Positions 1-5,667 of a stretch of DNA of 5,667 nt are shown here, one piece after another. Within the stretch, counting starts at the first letter, position 1, and each line of letters opens with the position of its first letter. The stretch comes from CAWJHE01 sp964614855 (GTDB lineage Bacteria > Chloroflexota > Anaerolineae > Anaerolineales > UBA4823), in contig CAZTMX010000190.1 of NCBI GenBank assembly GCA_964614855.1, forward strand, positions 1 through 5,667, written 5' to 3'. The notes beneath the pieces were generated by a model. It saw nothing but the letters and a program-made list of their open reading frames with translations. It searched no databases and was not told the DNA's origin. The translations under genes and the position numbers were made by a program.

Positions 1-8
1 ATGATCGA

Positions 9-39
9 CAAGAAAAAGGCTGCCCCAATTGGGGCAGCC
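9..39 (-). terminator. Rho-independent terminator of the subtilase gene
   Basis: Two perfect 9-bp arms, GGCTGCCCC and GGGGCAGCC (18-39), flank an AATT loop. Read on the minus strand, the GC-rich stem is followed directly by TTTTTCTT (positions 17 down to 10), the classic intrinsic terminator layout. On the plus strand the stem is followed by CTTACTGC with no T-run, so it should work only leftward. It lies about 105 nt past the stop codon of the protease at 145-3138, with no other leftward gene between, so it most likely ends that transcript. Confidence 0.9.
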
Positions 40-144
40 CTTACTGCTTGGAACCTTTACTTCACGCTTATGAATTCCAGTTTTTGTCCCCCTTTGCCGT
101 CATTCAAGAAGAAGAAGTCATGATAAGTTAATTCTGACACAATG

Positions 145-3138
145 CTACGGCACATCCACTCGCACGATCGTCGGGAGCGGCATGCCGGAGGAGCCAGAGT
201 AAGTCACGCTGCCCAGGTACTTGGTCGCAGGGGCCAGACCAGAGAAGGTCAGGGTAATGGTTCCGATTTCACCTGTCACTGCCATCGCCGGCGCGGTGAC
301 GACCATATTTCCAGCAGCTTCACTGCCCAACACCCAGGAGAATAGGGTGAATGTCGCAGGAGCTTCTGGCACACCCCACCCGTGCACCCAAACGGTGTAT
401 GTATCGGCTGCCGGGTTGCGCATGCTAACCTCCTCAGCCGATGTACCGCTGCCGCTGCTGCCAACCACTGTTCCAGCGCTATTTGTCACGTACAGGTCGA
501 GATCGCTAGCCGGGCTGACAAATTCATCAAACAGCGAGAAGCGGGCGTAGGTTGTACCAGCTGGAATAGTTACCTCGAAGGGGATCGTGTCTGCCGTGGC
601 AACTGGCGTAAAAGTGTCGTCGGGGTCATCCACGATAGTAGTGGTGTTTGTCACCGCAGGCACAAGGCCGCTAGCTGTCGCCGTGAAAGCGCCATCATAC
701 CCAAAAGTGACCGGGTAACTGATGGGGTCACCCGTACCAAAGACCTGAACAGGCGCAGCCAGGGCTACAGGTTGTACGACAACCGGGATGCGTACGGTTT
801 TCGTGCCATTATTGTTTACCCATGCCAGGTAACCGCCCGTATAGGTATTCAAAGCTGCCGTTGTGCGGGTAATTTTCACCGTAAAGGTGGCACTGGCGCC
901 TGCGGGAAGGTCAAGACTTGACGGCGTTACTTCTACATTGAAACCAGTCAAACCAATGATTGAAGCCTCATATTTCCCACGAGTCTTACTCACATTAGTA
1001 ACCGTACGTGTCACGGTTTGTGTTCCGGGCAGGTTGCCAATAGCGATCGAAGGCATATTCAGATCGCTGGGATCGGTGGAATACCCCATGCCAACCAGGG
1101 CATTACAGGTTGCCGGGTTGACGCCGCTTGTGGCGCCGCATAGGAAGGCCAACCAGCCGTAGTAATCGCTGTCATAAACCAGTCCCGGATCCATCGCCTC
1201 ATTGGGTTGGACATGCCCTGCGCCTTGGCGGAAGATCACCAACGGGTGGGTATTGGGTCCGTCCAACACATCATAGGCGCTGGTCATCAATGCTGATTTG
1301 ATCATCATCGGCGACCAGGTGGGTTTGAGCTCTTTGAACAGAGCTGCCAAACCAGCTACATGCGGGCTGGACATGGATGTGCCGCTGTACAGGTTGAACT
1401 CCATACCCATGTTTCCGGGAGGAGCCACGGCTGCCAGGATATCCTGTCCTGGAGCAATGACATCGGGTTTGAGCAGATCACCACCGCCAGCGCGCAGCGG
1501 GCCGCGGGACGAGAAGCTTGCCGTGTATGGCGCCGGTGTATCGTAAGAAATGACAGCCTGGTTGATTGTGGCAGTAGGCCCTTCTGTGGCCGCATAGGCG
1601 TGGACTGCAGCATAGTCAGTATTCTGCAGGTGTACGGTCGGAACAGAATGAAAATCTGCATTCAAAGAACTCGCTGTCGGGTTCAGCAGGATCATACCTA
1701 CGCCCCCGGCTTCGTATACTGCCAGGCTCTTATTGACACGCGCGGTAACACCGCGATCGCAGACGACGATCTTCCCTGCCACCTTCGCCGGGTCCAGGAC
1801 ATTCCCGCCGTCAGCAGAGGAAAAGCACAAAGCCACCTGGGTTGGATCAGCACCTGGCAAACCTGCATTAATTGAATCGATTAATGGAGCCGTTACAGGC
1901 GCACTTGCGAAAGAGGGTCCGTAGTAGGTTACGCCGTCACCCAGGGTGACCGATCCATTACCGCTGCGGTTGTGTGTCCCGGCAGCAACCGTGGTGATCC
2001 ACGGGCTGGGATGCGCTACTGTAGAGGTAGTTGGACCGCTGTTTCCGGCAGATGCGGCAACAAAAACGCCGGCATCGGCAGCGTACAGGAAGGAAATTTC
2101 GACTGCATCCAGGAAATTAGTCTGGGTACCGCTGATGGAATAGTTGATCACATCCACGCCGTCGGCAACAGCCTGGTCGATAGCAGCCACCAGATCAGAG
2201 GTGTAACCACTGCCTGTGCCGCTTGCCGTGTGCCAGAGCGCTTTGTACATGGCTATGCGCGCCCGCGGTGCAATCCCGTTGATCGTGCCAAAGACAGATG
2301 CAAGACCAGAAGTTGCCACACCTTCGTTGCCGCCAGCGGTCGAAGATGTATGGGTGCCGTGACCGTTGTAATCACGTGCGGAGTTAAACTCCCAGGGCAG
2401 CAGAGCGTCGATGCCTTCATCGCCGCCCCAACCGGCGTTGAAGTACTGTGCCCCGATCAATTTCTGGTTGCAGTTGGCAGCGGTGAAATCTTCACCTGGG
2501 ACGCATTTACCGTTCCAACCAGGGAGCTGCCTGTAACTCAGTTTGCCAGGTTTACCGCTGGGCGAAGTACCGGTGCGGTCGCTAAAGCTCGGGCTCTCTG
2601 GCCAGATACCGGTATCGATGACGCCGATGACAACATCCTCACCTTTTGCTTCTGACCAGAAACCGCCATCCGCATTTAATCCCAGAAAAGTCGGCGTGGA
2701 AGACGTATCGGCAAACACCATCTCATCTTTGCTAACAGCCAATACACCGGCAGTTTTTCTTATAACTTCTGCCTGCGCTTCGGTCATTATTGCCGCAAAA
2801 CCATTGAAGGTGTAGCGATAATCGTACAATTTCTTTACCACACCTGCCGCTTGCATTGCTTTTCCATGCTGGCTGTCAAGAAAGCCCACATACTTGACCA
2901 CCTTTGGATCATTGACGTTGATCTTTTGACCTTTGGCTGGTTTGGTTGCCGCAAAGCCGGATATTTCGCCTGTATACGCCGCGACAGGGGCATCTGCCAT
3001 CTGGACAATATACACATCATTGGTAAATTTCTTGCCAGCAGGCTGATCCTGTTCTTGCAAATCCGGACCAGCTGCCAGTGTTGGCATAGCTGACACGAGC
3101 AAAGCAATGAACACCATCATACTGATTATTTTCTTCAT
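145..3138 (-). CDS. Secreted plant-type (cucumisin-like) S8 subtilisin family serine protease with PA, Fn3-like and PPC-like domains
   Basis: A 997-residue extracellular endopeptidase precursor ending in TAG. Signal peptide: MKK, then a hydrophobic stretch to about residue 20, with likely cleavage near LAA at 21-23. An I9-type inhibitor propeptide spans about 42-145 (VYIVQM, then YTFNGFAA). The S8 catalytic domain carries Asp175 (GVIDTG), His260 (GHGTHT), oxyanion Asn366 (SAGNSGP) and Ser588 (GTSMSSPHVAG), so it looks active. A PA domain is inserted at about 430-525, with KIVVCDRG near 456-463. The core closes with GAGHVQPNEAMDPGLVYD (639-656), a hallmark of plant subtilases. An Fn3-like domain (about 693-790), a linker region (791-850) and a PPC-like beta domain (about 850-937, with DLDLYV) follow. 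Plant relatives are usually about 750 residues, so the C-terminus is extended. No cell-wall sorting motif is visible. The start at 3138 was chosen because AAGGAG lies 10 nt upstream and the signal peptide begins there; the frame stays open to a GTG at 3219. The natural substrate is unknown. Confidence 0.95.
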   Translation of the reverse strand: MKKIISMMVFIALLVSAMPTLAAGPDLQEQDQPAGKKFTNDVYIVQMADAPVAAYTGEISGFAATKPAKGQKINVNDPKVVKYVGFLDSQHGKAMQAAGVVKKLYDYRYTFNGFAAIMTEAQAEVIRKTAGVLAVSKDEMVFADTSSTPTFLGLNADGGFWSEAKGEDVVIGVIDTGIWPESPSFSDRTGTSPSGKPGKLSYRQLPGWNGKCVPGEDFTAANCNQKLIGAQYFNAGWGGDEGIDALLPWEFNSARDYNGHGTHTSSTAGGNEGVATSGLASVFGTINGIAPRARIAMYKALWHTASGTGSGYTSDLVAAIDQAVADGVDVINYSISGTQTNFLDAVEISFLYAADAGVFVAASAGNSGPTTSTVAHPSPWITTVAAGTHNRSGNGSVTLGDGVTYYGPSFASAPVTAPLIDSINAGLPGADPTQVALCFSSADGGNVLDPAKVAGKIVVCDRGVTARVNKSLAVYEAGGVGMILLNPTASSLNADFHSVPTVHLQNTDYAAVHAYAATEGPTATINQAVISYDTPAPYTASFSSRGPLRAGGGDLLKPDVIAPGQDILAAVAPPGNMGMEFNLYSGTSMSSPHVAGLAALFKELKPTWSPMMIKSALMTSAYDVLDGPNTHPLVIFRQGAGHVQPNEAMDPGLVYDSDYYGWLAFLCGATSGVNPATCNALVGMGYSTDPSDLNMPSIAIGNLPGTQTVTRTVTNVSKTRGKYEASIIGLTGFNVEVTPSSLDLPAGASATFTVKITRTTAALNTYTGGYLAWVNNNGTKTVRIPVVVQPVALAAPVQVFGTGDPISYPVTFGYDGAFTATASGLVPAVTNTTTIVDDPDDTFTPVATADTIPFEVTIPAGTTYARFSLFDEFVSPASDLDLYVTNSAGTVVGSSGSGTSAEEVSMRNPAADTYTVWVHGWGVPEAPATFTLFSWVLGSEAAGNMVVTAPAMAVTGEIGTITLTFSGLAPATKYLGSVTYSGSSGMPLPTIVRVDVP

Positions 3139-3373
3139 GCTAGGGAATCTCCTTGGATCACGAGTGATTAGGGTTTCTTGCAAACAAAAAACGTGCGGCA
3201 AATTAAATCTATCAGCCACCTCCTGCCTACAGTTCTATATTTATTCGTTTTTGGAGTCAGGCGCCCGCGAACTGATACTGAACATAGCTACCTTGATGAT
3301 GCCGGTTATGCTCCGAAGTCAAGGAAAACCTGTGATATCCGGTATCCTCCAGAGAGGGTTCTTACTTCAGTGA
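3139..3373 (-). other. Long 5' leader of the subtilase transcript, possibly structured
   Basis: From the promoter at 3380-3407, transcription should start near 3373, giving an untranslated leader of about 235 nt before the ATG at 3138. Read on the minus strand, it contains a small CCUC/GAGG hairpin (3357-3346), an enclosing helix GAUAC (3346-3342) with GUAUC (3278-3274), and inside that CCUUGA (3324-3319) with UCAAGG (3296-3291), capped by UCGG/CCGG. The apical loop AGCAUAA can pair with the downstream UAUGUU. A perfect anti-16S match AGGAGGTG (3224-3217) sits mid-leader with no good start codon after it. I matched no known riboswitch class. GGUAGC followed by a GUU faintly recalls the 3' part of c-di-GMP-I aptamers, but the conserved GCAAA portions are absent. 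The start site and structure are inferred. Confidence 0.4.
3149..3154 (-). promoter_or_regulatory. Ribosome binding site deciding the protease start
   Basis: AAGGAG on the minus strand, 10 nt before the ATG at 3138-3136. It supports the signal-peptide start rather than the upstream in-frame GTG at 3219, which would add 27 residues in front of MKKIIS and bury the signal peptide. A small hairpin (arms ATCA and TGAT, 3157-3168) lies just upstream and could modestly affect access to the site. Confidence 0.85.
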
Positions 3374-3379
3374 GACCTA

Positions 3380-3407
3380 ATTATACAACGTAGTGAAAAA
3401 TTGTCAA
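3380..3407 (-). promoter_or_regulatory. Consensus sigma-70-type promoter for the subtilase gene
   Basis: On the minus strand a perfect -35 TTGACA (3407-3402) is followed by a 16-bp spacer and a perfect -10 TATAAT (3385-3380). Both hexamers match the housekeeping consensus exactly. The expected start site is near 3373. The promoter faces the protease, and there is no other leftward gene between them. The -35 box overlaps one arm of the inverted repeat at 3396-3426, so repression or activation there is possible. No extended -10 (TGN) is present. Confidence 0.8.
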
Positions 3408-3426
3408 ATAAAATTGGACAATTTTT
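3396..3426. repeat. Perfect 10-bp inverted repeat over the protease -35 box
   Basis: Arms AAAAATTGTC (3396-3405) and GACAATTTTT (3417-3426) are exact reverse complements separated by 11 bp. The centre-to-centre distance is 21 bp, about two helical turns, which suits a dimeric repressor or activator. The left arm overlaps the -35 hexamer of the leftward promoter. The arms are AT-rich and no gene ends here, so I prefer an operator to a terminator. The binding protein is not encoded in the window. Confidence 0.55.
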
Positions 3427-3465
3427 ATCTATCTAAACCTCGAATCCCCAAGGGGGTTATTTCTT

Positions 3466-3488
3466 GAGCCAGCAGGTGTGAGCTGCTC
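3466..3488. repeat. Imperfect inverted repeat upstream of the HMA gene promoter
   Basis: GAGC-C-AGC (3466-3473) can pair with GCTGCTC (3482-3488), giving seven base pairs with one bulged C around an 8-nt loop. It lies 13 bp upstream of the TTGACA at 3502. It could be an activator site or simply chance; no function is claimed. Confidence 0.25.
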
Positions 3489-3501
3489 GATCCAGGAAGT
3501 T

Positions 3502-3533
3502 TTGACATATATCATGGTAATAAGGTCTAAAAT
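3502..3533 (+). promoter_or_regulatory. Probable promoter of the HMA protein-ATPase operon
   Basis: TTGACA at 3502-3507 is a perfect -35 hexamer. The -10 is less certain: TCTAAA (3526-3531) gives an 18-bp spacer with four of six matches, and TAAAAT (3528-3533) gives five of six matches with a long 20-bp spacer. Either way the -10 lies within the left arm of the inverted repeat at 3526-3548. A suboptimal -10 inside a dyad is what a regulated metal-responsive promoter could look like, but this is inference. The start site would be near 3540, giving a leader of about 55 nt. Confidence 0.55.
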
Positions 3534-3548
3534 GAAGTATATTTTAGA
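3526..3548. repeat. Perfect 8-bp inverted repeat over the -10 region, candidate operator
   Basis: TCTAAAAT (3526-3533) and ATTTTAGA (3541-3548) are exact reverse complements around a 7-bp spacer. The repeat covers the likely -10 box and start site of the rightward operon, an ideal place for a repressor. ArsR/SmtB-type metal sensors often bind AT-rich dyads at this position, but the sequence does not identify the regulator and none is encoded in the window. Confidence 0.55.
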
Positions 3549-3577
3549 TTAGTAGTTTTCTGACCAATTTCACATTG

Positions 3578-3585
3578 AAAGGGAG
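3578..3585 (+). promoter_or_regulatory. Ribosome binding site of the HMA protein gene
   Basis: AAAGGGAG ends 8 nt before the ATG at 3594, a standard Shine-Dalgarno spacing. It contrasts with the next gene, the ATPase at 3876, which has no recognisable site. Confidence 0.8.
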
Positions 3586-3593
3586 TTTTAGCC

Positions 3594-3809
3594 ATGAAGA
3601 CAGTTTTACGCAGCAAAGAATTAACCTGCCCTTCTTGTATTAACAAGATTGAAAAGGCAGTTATCGCCCTGGCGGGTGTACAGGATGTAAAGGTGCATTT
3701 CAATACTGGCAAGATCGAAGTCCAGCATGATCCCGAGTTGGTTAAACCTGAAGATCTGGAAAAAGCCATCCACGCCGCAGGCTACGAAGCAAAAGTCTCT
3801 GCATTCTAA
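3594..3809 (+). CDS. Small HMA-domain heavy-metal-binding protein (CPSC type)
   Basis: A 71-residue cytosolic protein consisting of a single heavy-metal-associated (HMA) domain with a ferredoxin-like fold. The metal site is Cys12-Pro-Ser-Cys15 within ELTCPSCINKIEKAV. LAGVQDVKVHF (26-36) and HAAGYEA (60-66) match the second and last structural elements of the family. Classical copper chaperones have GMTCxxC; here Leu-Thr precedes the first Cys and Pro-Ser lies between the cysteines, so copper should not be assumed. There is no signal peptide or membrane segment. It lies 66 bp upstream of the P-type ATPase on the same strand, with no terminator between. The ATPase has no HMA domain of its own, so this protein probably serves as its detached N-terminal domain, delivering or sensing metal. 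The two coding regions share a reading frame, separated by stops at 3807 and 3822, consistent with, but not proof of, an ancestral fusion that split. Confidence 0.9.
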   Translation: MKTVLRSKELTCPSCINKIEKAVIALAGVQDVKVHFNTGKIEVQHDPELVKPEDLEKAIHAAGYEAKVSAF

Positions 3810-3875
3810 CCCTTGGTTGAATAAACACACAATCACCTCACTCACAAAACCCAATCCACATTGATCAGATCCATC

Positions 3876-5667
3876 ATGTGCGATCTCAAGCGCCGCAGGC
3901 AGATATTATCCATAACCAGCGCCAGTCTCATTCTTCTTGGACTGGGAGCAAAATACCTGCTTGCCCAACCAGGCATACACGACTTTCTCATGATCGCAGC
4001 TGCACTTGCAGCGGGTTGGGATATCGCATTGCGCGCCTGGGTAAGCCTGCGGAACCGGGCGTTTAGCATTGAGCTGCTGGTAACAATCGCTACAGTAGGG
4101 GCGCTGGTCATTGGCGAATATTGGGAAGCCGCTGCGGTCACTTTCTTGTTTATCTTTGGTGCGTACCTGGAAGCCCAGACGCTCAGCCGCACTCGTAAAG
4201 TGATTGCTGATCTGCTGGACCTGGCTCCAACCACGGCTCTGGTGCTGCGCAACGGAGAGACGATCGAAGTCAGCCCTGACGAAGTTGAGATTGGGGAGAT
4301 GGTGCTTTTAAAACCTGGATCAAAAATCCCGGTAGACGGCAGCGTGGTGGATGGGCGCTCCGCTGTCGATGAAAGCGCGATCACCGGAGAGCCTTTTCCA
4401 GAGGAGAGAACCCTAGGAAACCAGGTCTTTGCAGGAACTGTAAATCTGGACGGCATGCTGAAAATCCAGGCAACCGGTGTCGGCGCAGATACCACCCTGG
4501 CGCGCATCATCACTAGAGTAGAAGAAGCGCAAGAGGAAAAAGCTCCAACCCAGCGTTTTATAGAAAGGTTTGCCCGCTGGTACACACCGGGGATTATCGC
4601 CTTGAGCATTATCGTTTTTATCATCAGCGGTGATTTGAATCTTTCCCTGACCTTGCTGGTCATCAGTTGTCCGGGTGCGTTGGTGATATCCACGCCAGTT
4701 TCCGTTGTAGCGGGCATCGGACGTGCCGCCCAAAAAGGCATTTTGATCAAAGGCGGCGAATACCTGGAAAATGCTGGCAAGATCACAGCCCTGGCGCTGG
4801 ATAAAACCGGCACACTGACCCAGGGAAAACCGCAGATGACCGATATCATTGTTCTCCATCCCCTACCAGAGAAAATCACTCGCAACCTGGCCTCTTTTTC
4901 TTTAAACAAATGGTCTTCAGAGCAGACTGCGGTGTTACACCTGGCAGCTATTGCGGAAATCAGCTCGGAACACCCTTTGGCACGACCCATTCTGCAAGAG
5001 GCAAATCAAGCCGCAAACCCGGTTCCACACCCATCCAGTTTTGAAACAAAGACGGGGAAGGGTGTGCTGGCTTTTCACGAGGGATCACGAATTGCGGTTG
5101 GAACAGCAGAATTTTTCGCCGAACTCGAGATCTCAATTGACAAAGATGTTCAGGCGCAACTCGAGAAGCTTAAATCCAGTGGGATGACAACGGTAATCGT
5201 CTCCCTGGATCACCAGGCGATAGGCTTGTTGGGGATTACGGACGAAATACGCCCTCAATCGCCAGTGATGGTGGCAGGCCTCCGGAAAACTGGTATCCAG
5301 GAAATCGTTATGCTCACCGGTGACGATGCCCTGACTGCCAATCAGATTGCCCAGGCAGCAGGCATCACAAATGTTCACGCCGGGCTGCTTCCAGACGATA
5401 AGCTGGCTGTAATTCGCATGCTGCAAGCACAAGGTCATGTTGTGGCGATGATTGGAGATGGCATCAACGACGCCCCGGCATTGGCTGCTGCGGATATTGG
5501 CATTGCAATGGGCGCTGCGGGGACTGATGTGGCCATCGAGACCGCCGATATCGCCTTGATGGCGGATGATTTGATGAAAATTCCCGAAGCCATCCGCCTG
5601 TCAAAGGCTTCACTCAGGAATATCCGCCAAAACACGGTGATCGCCCTGGGAACTGTCGGCTTGCTCC
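3876..5667 (+). CDS. P1B-type heavy-metal-translocating ATPase with CPG motif, 3' end outside the window
   Basis: ATP-driven metal transporter of the inner membrane; 597 residues are visible and the frame runs off the right edge. Probable TM segments: about 9-29, 36-57, 64-80, 84-99, 236-251 and 256-280, with TM7 starting near 584. The actuator domain has TGEP (170-173). The phosphorylation site is Asp309 in DKTGT. The nucleotide-binding domain has the P1B-specific SEHPLA (364-369), and TGD (481-483) and GDGIND (527-532) complete the P-type signature, so catalysis should be intact. Two oddities bear on substrate. The TM6 motif is Cys265-Pro-Gly267 instead of CPC, and TM7 reads NIRQNTVIALGTVGLL, with Val594 where ZntA-like pumps have Lys. 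There is no N-terminal HMA domain; the 71-residue protein upstream probably supplies it. The ATG at 3876 lacks a Shine-Dalgarno; an in-frame stop at 3822 bounds the start, and TTG at 3861 is the alternative. Metal and direction are unassigned; efflux is the family norm. Confidence 0.93.
   Translation, partial: MCDLKRRRQILSITSASLILLGLGAKYLLAQPGIHDFLMIAAALAAGWDIALRAWVSLRNRAFSIELLVTIATVGALVIGEYWEAAAVTFLFIFGAYLEAQTLSRTRKVIADLLDLAPTTALVLRNGETIEVSPDEVEIGEMVLLKPGSKIPVDGSVVDGRSAVDESAITGEPFPEERTLGNQVFAGTVNLDGMLKIQATGVGADTTLARIITRVEEAQEEKAPTQRFIERFARWYTPGIIALSIIVFIISGDLNLSLTLLVISCPGALVISTPVSVVAGIGRAAQKGILIKGGEYLENAGKITALALDKTGTLTQGKPQMTDIIVLHPLPEKITRNLASFSLNKWSSEQTAVLHLAAIAEISSEHPLARPILQEANQAANPVPHPSSFETKTGKGVLAFHEGSRIAVGTAEFFAELEISIDKDVQAQLEKLKSSGMTTVIVSLDHQAIGLLGITDEIRPQSPVMVAGLRKTGIQEIVMLTGDDALTANQIAQAAGITNVHAGLLPDDKLAVIRMLQAQGHVVAMIGDGINDAPALAAADIGIAMGAAGTDVAIETADIALMADDLMKIPEAIRLSKASLRNIRQNTVIALGTVGLL

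Noticed and set aside
68..103. An 11-codon minus-strand mini-ORF after the protease stop
   Set aside because: It has no ribosome binding site and is too short to support.
1..131. Two plus-strand frames open from the window edge, ending at 121-123 (TGA) and 129-131 (TAA), possibly the tail of a convergent gene
   Set aside because: About 40 codons open by chance is common, both frames read through the terminator palindrome, and neither resembles a protein I know. Sequence left of the window would decide.
382..2655. Several plus-strand open frames of 100-227 codons (for example 382-921, 1360-1875, 1972-2655)
   Set aside because: All lie opposite the confidently identified subtilase, have no ribosome binding site or recognisable domain, and overlap each other in different frames.
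3274..3346. A c-di-GMP-I (GEMM) riboswitch in the protease leader
   Set aside because: Only a short GGUAGC...GUU similarity is present; the conserved GCAAA elements and the tetraloop/receptor pattern are missing, so the class is not called.
3107..3393. Plus-strand frames of 88 and 71 codons across the protease leader, the first with a hydrophobic start
   Set aside because: The hydrophobicity comes from the complement of the protease signal-peptide codons. There is no good start signal, and the frame runs against the strong leftward promoter.
3441..3461. AATCCCC/GGGGGTT stem followed by ATTTCTT, considered as a terminator
   Set aside because: The stem needs a T-G pair and a tight loop, the T-run is poor, and no rightward gene ends before it.
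4668..4676. Frameshift or pseudogene status of the ATPase because of CPG
   Set aside because: The frame is continuous from 3876 to the edge and every other catalytic motif (TGEP, DKTGT, SEHPLA, GDGIND) is intact.
3842..4990. Minus-strand open frame of 382 codons opposite the ATPase
   Set aside because: It is fully antisense to a gene with intact P-type ATPase motifs and its Ser/Arg/Pro/Ala-rich translation shows no domain. It is a typical shadow frame.

Overview
The window looks like bacterial chromosome. My best guess is a member of the Chloroflexota, Anaerolineae type. The guess rests on two things: a large secreted subtilase of the plant (cucumisin-like) architecture with a bacterial C-terminal extension, and a metal P-type ATPase paired with a separate small CPSC-type HMA protein. 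This is an inference from family distribution, not something the DNA proves. No insertion sequence, CRISPR array, tRNA or rRNA was found.

Layout. Positions 9-39 hold a strong intrinsic terminator reading leftward. Positions 145-3138 (minus strand) encode a 997-residue secreted S8 serine protease with signal peptide, I9-type propeptide, complete catalytic residues, inserted PA domain, Fn3-like domain and a C-terminal PPC-like domain. Positions 3139-3593 form a 455-bp divergent control region. Its leftward half has a consensus sigma-70-type promoter (TTGACA, 16 bp, TATAAT) followed by a leader of about 235 nt with apparent nested RNA helices and a possible loop pseudoknot. Its rightward half has a TTGACA -35 element whose -10 region lies inside a perfect 8-bp inverted repeat, a plausible operator. 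Positions 3594-3809 (plus) encode a 71-residue HMA metal-binding protein. Positions 3876-5667 (plus) encode a P1B-type metal ATPase that runs off the right edge; 597 residues are visible.

How the genes fit together. The HMA protein and the ATPase are very likely one transcription unit: same strand, 66-bp gap, no terminator between them. The ATPase has no N-terminal HMA domain, so the small protein probably acts as its detached metal-binding domain or chaperone. The transmembrane metal motif is Cys-Pro-Gly (residues 265-267) rather than the usual Cys-Pro-Cys, and the visible part of TM7 lacks the lysine of Zn/Cd/Pb pumps and the Tyr-Asn of copper pumps. Its substrate therefore cannot be assigned from the standard rules, and this is the most interesting protein-level feature. 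The protease is divergently transcribed and shows no obvious functional tie to the metal pump beyond the shared intergenic region.

The plus-strand open frames inside 145-3138 and the minus-strand frames inside 3594-5667 (including one of 382 codons) are shadows of the real genes.
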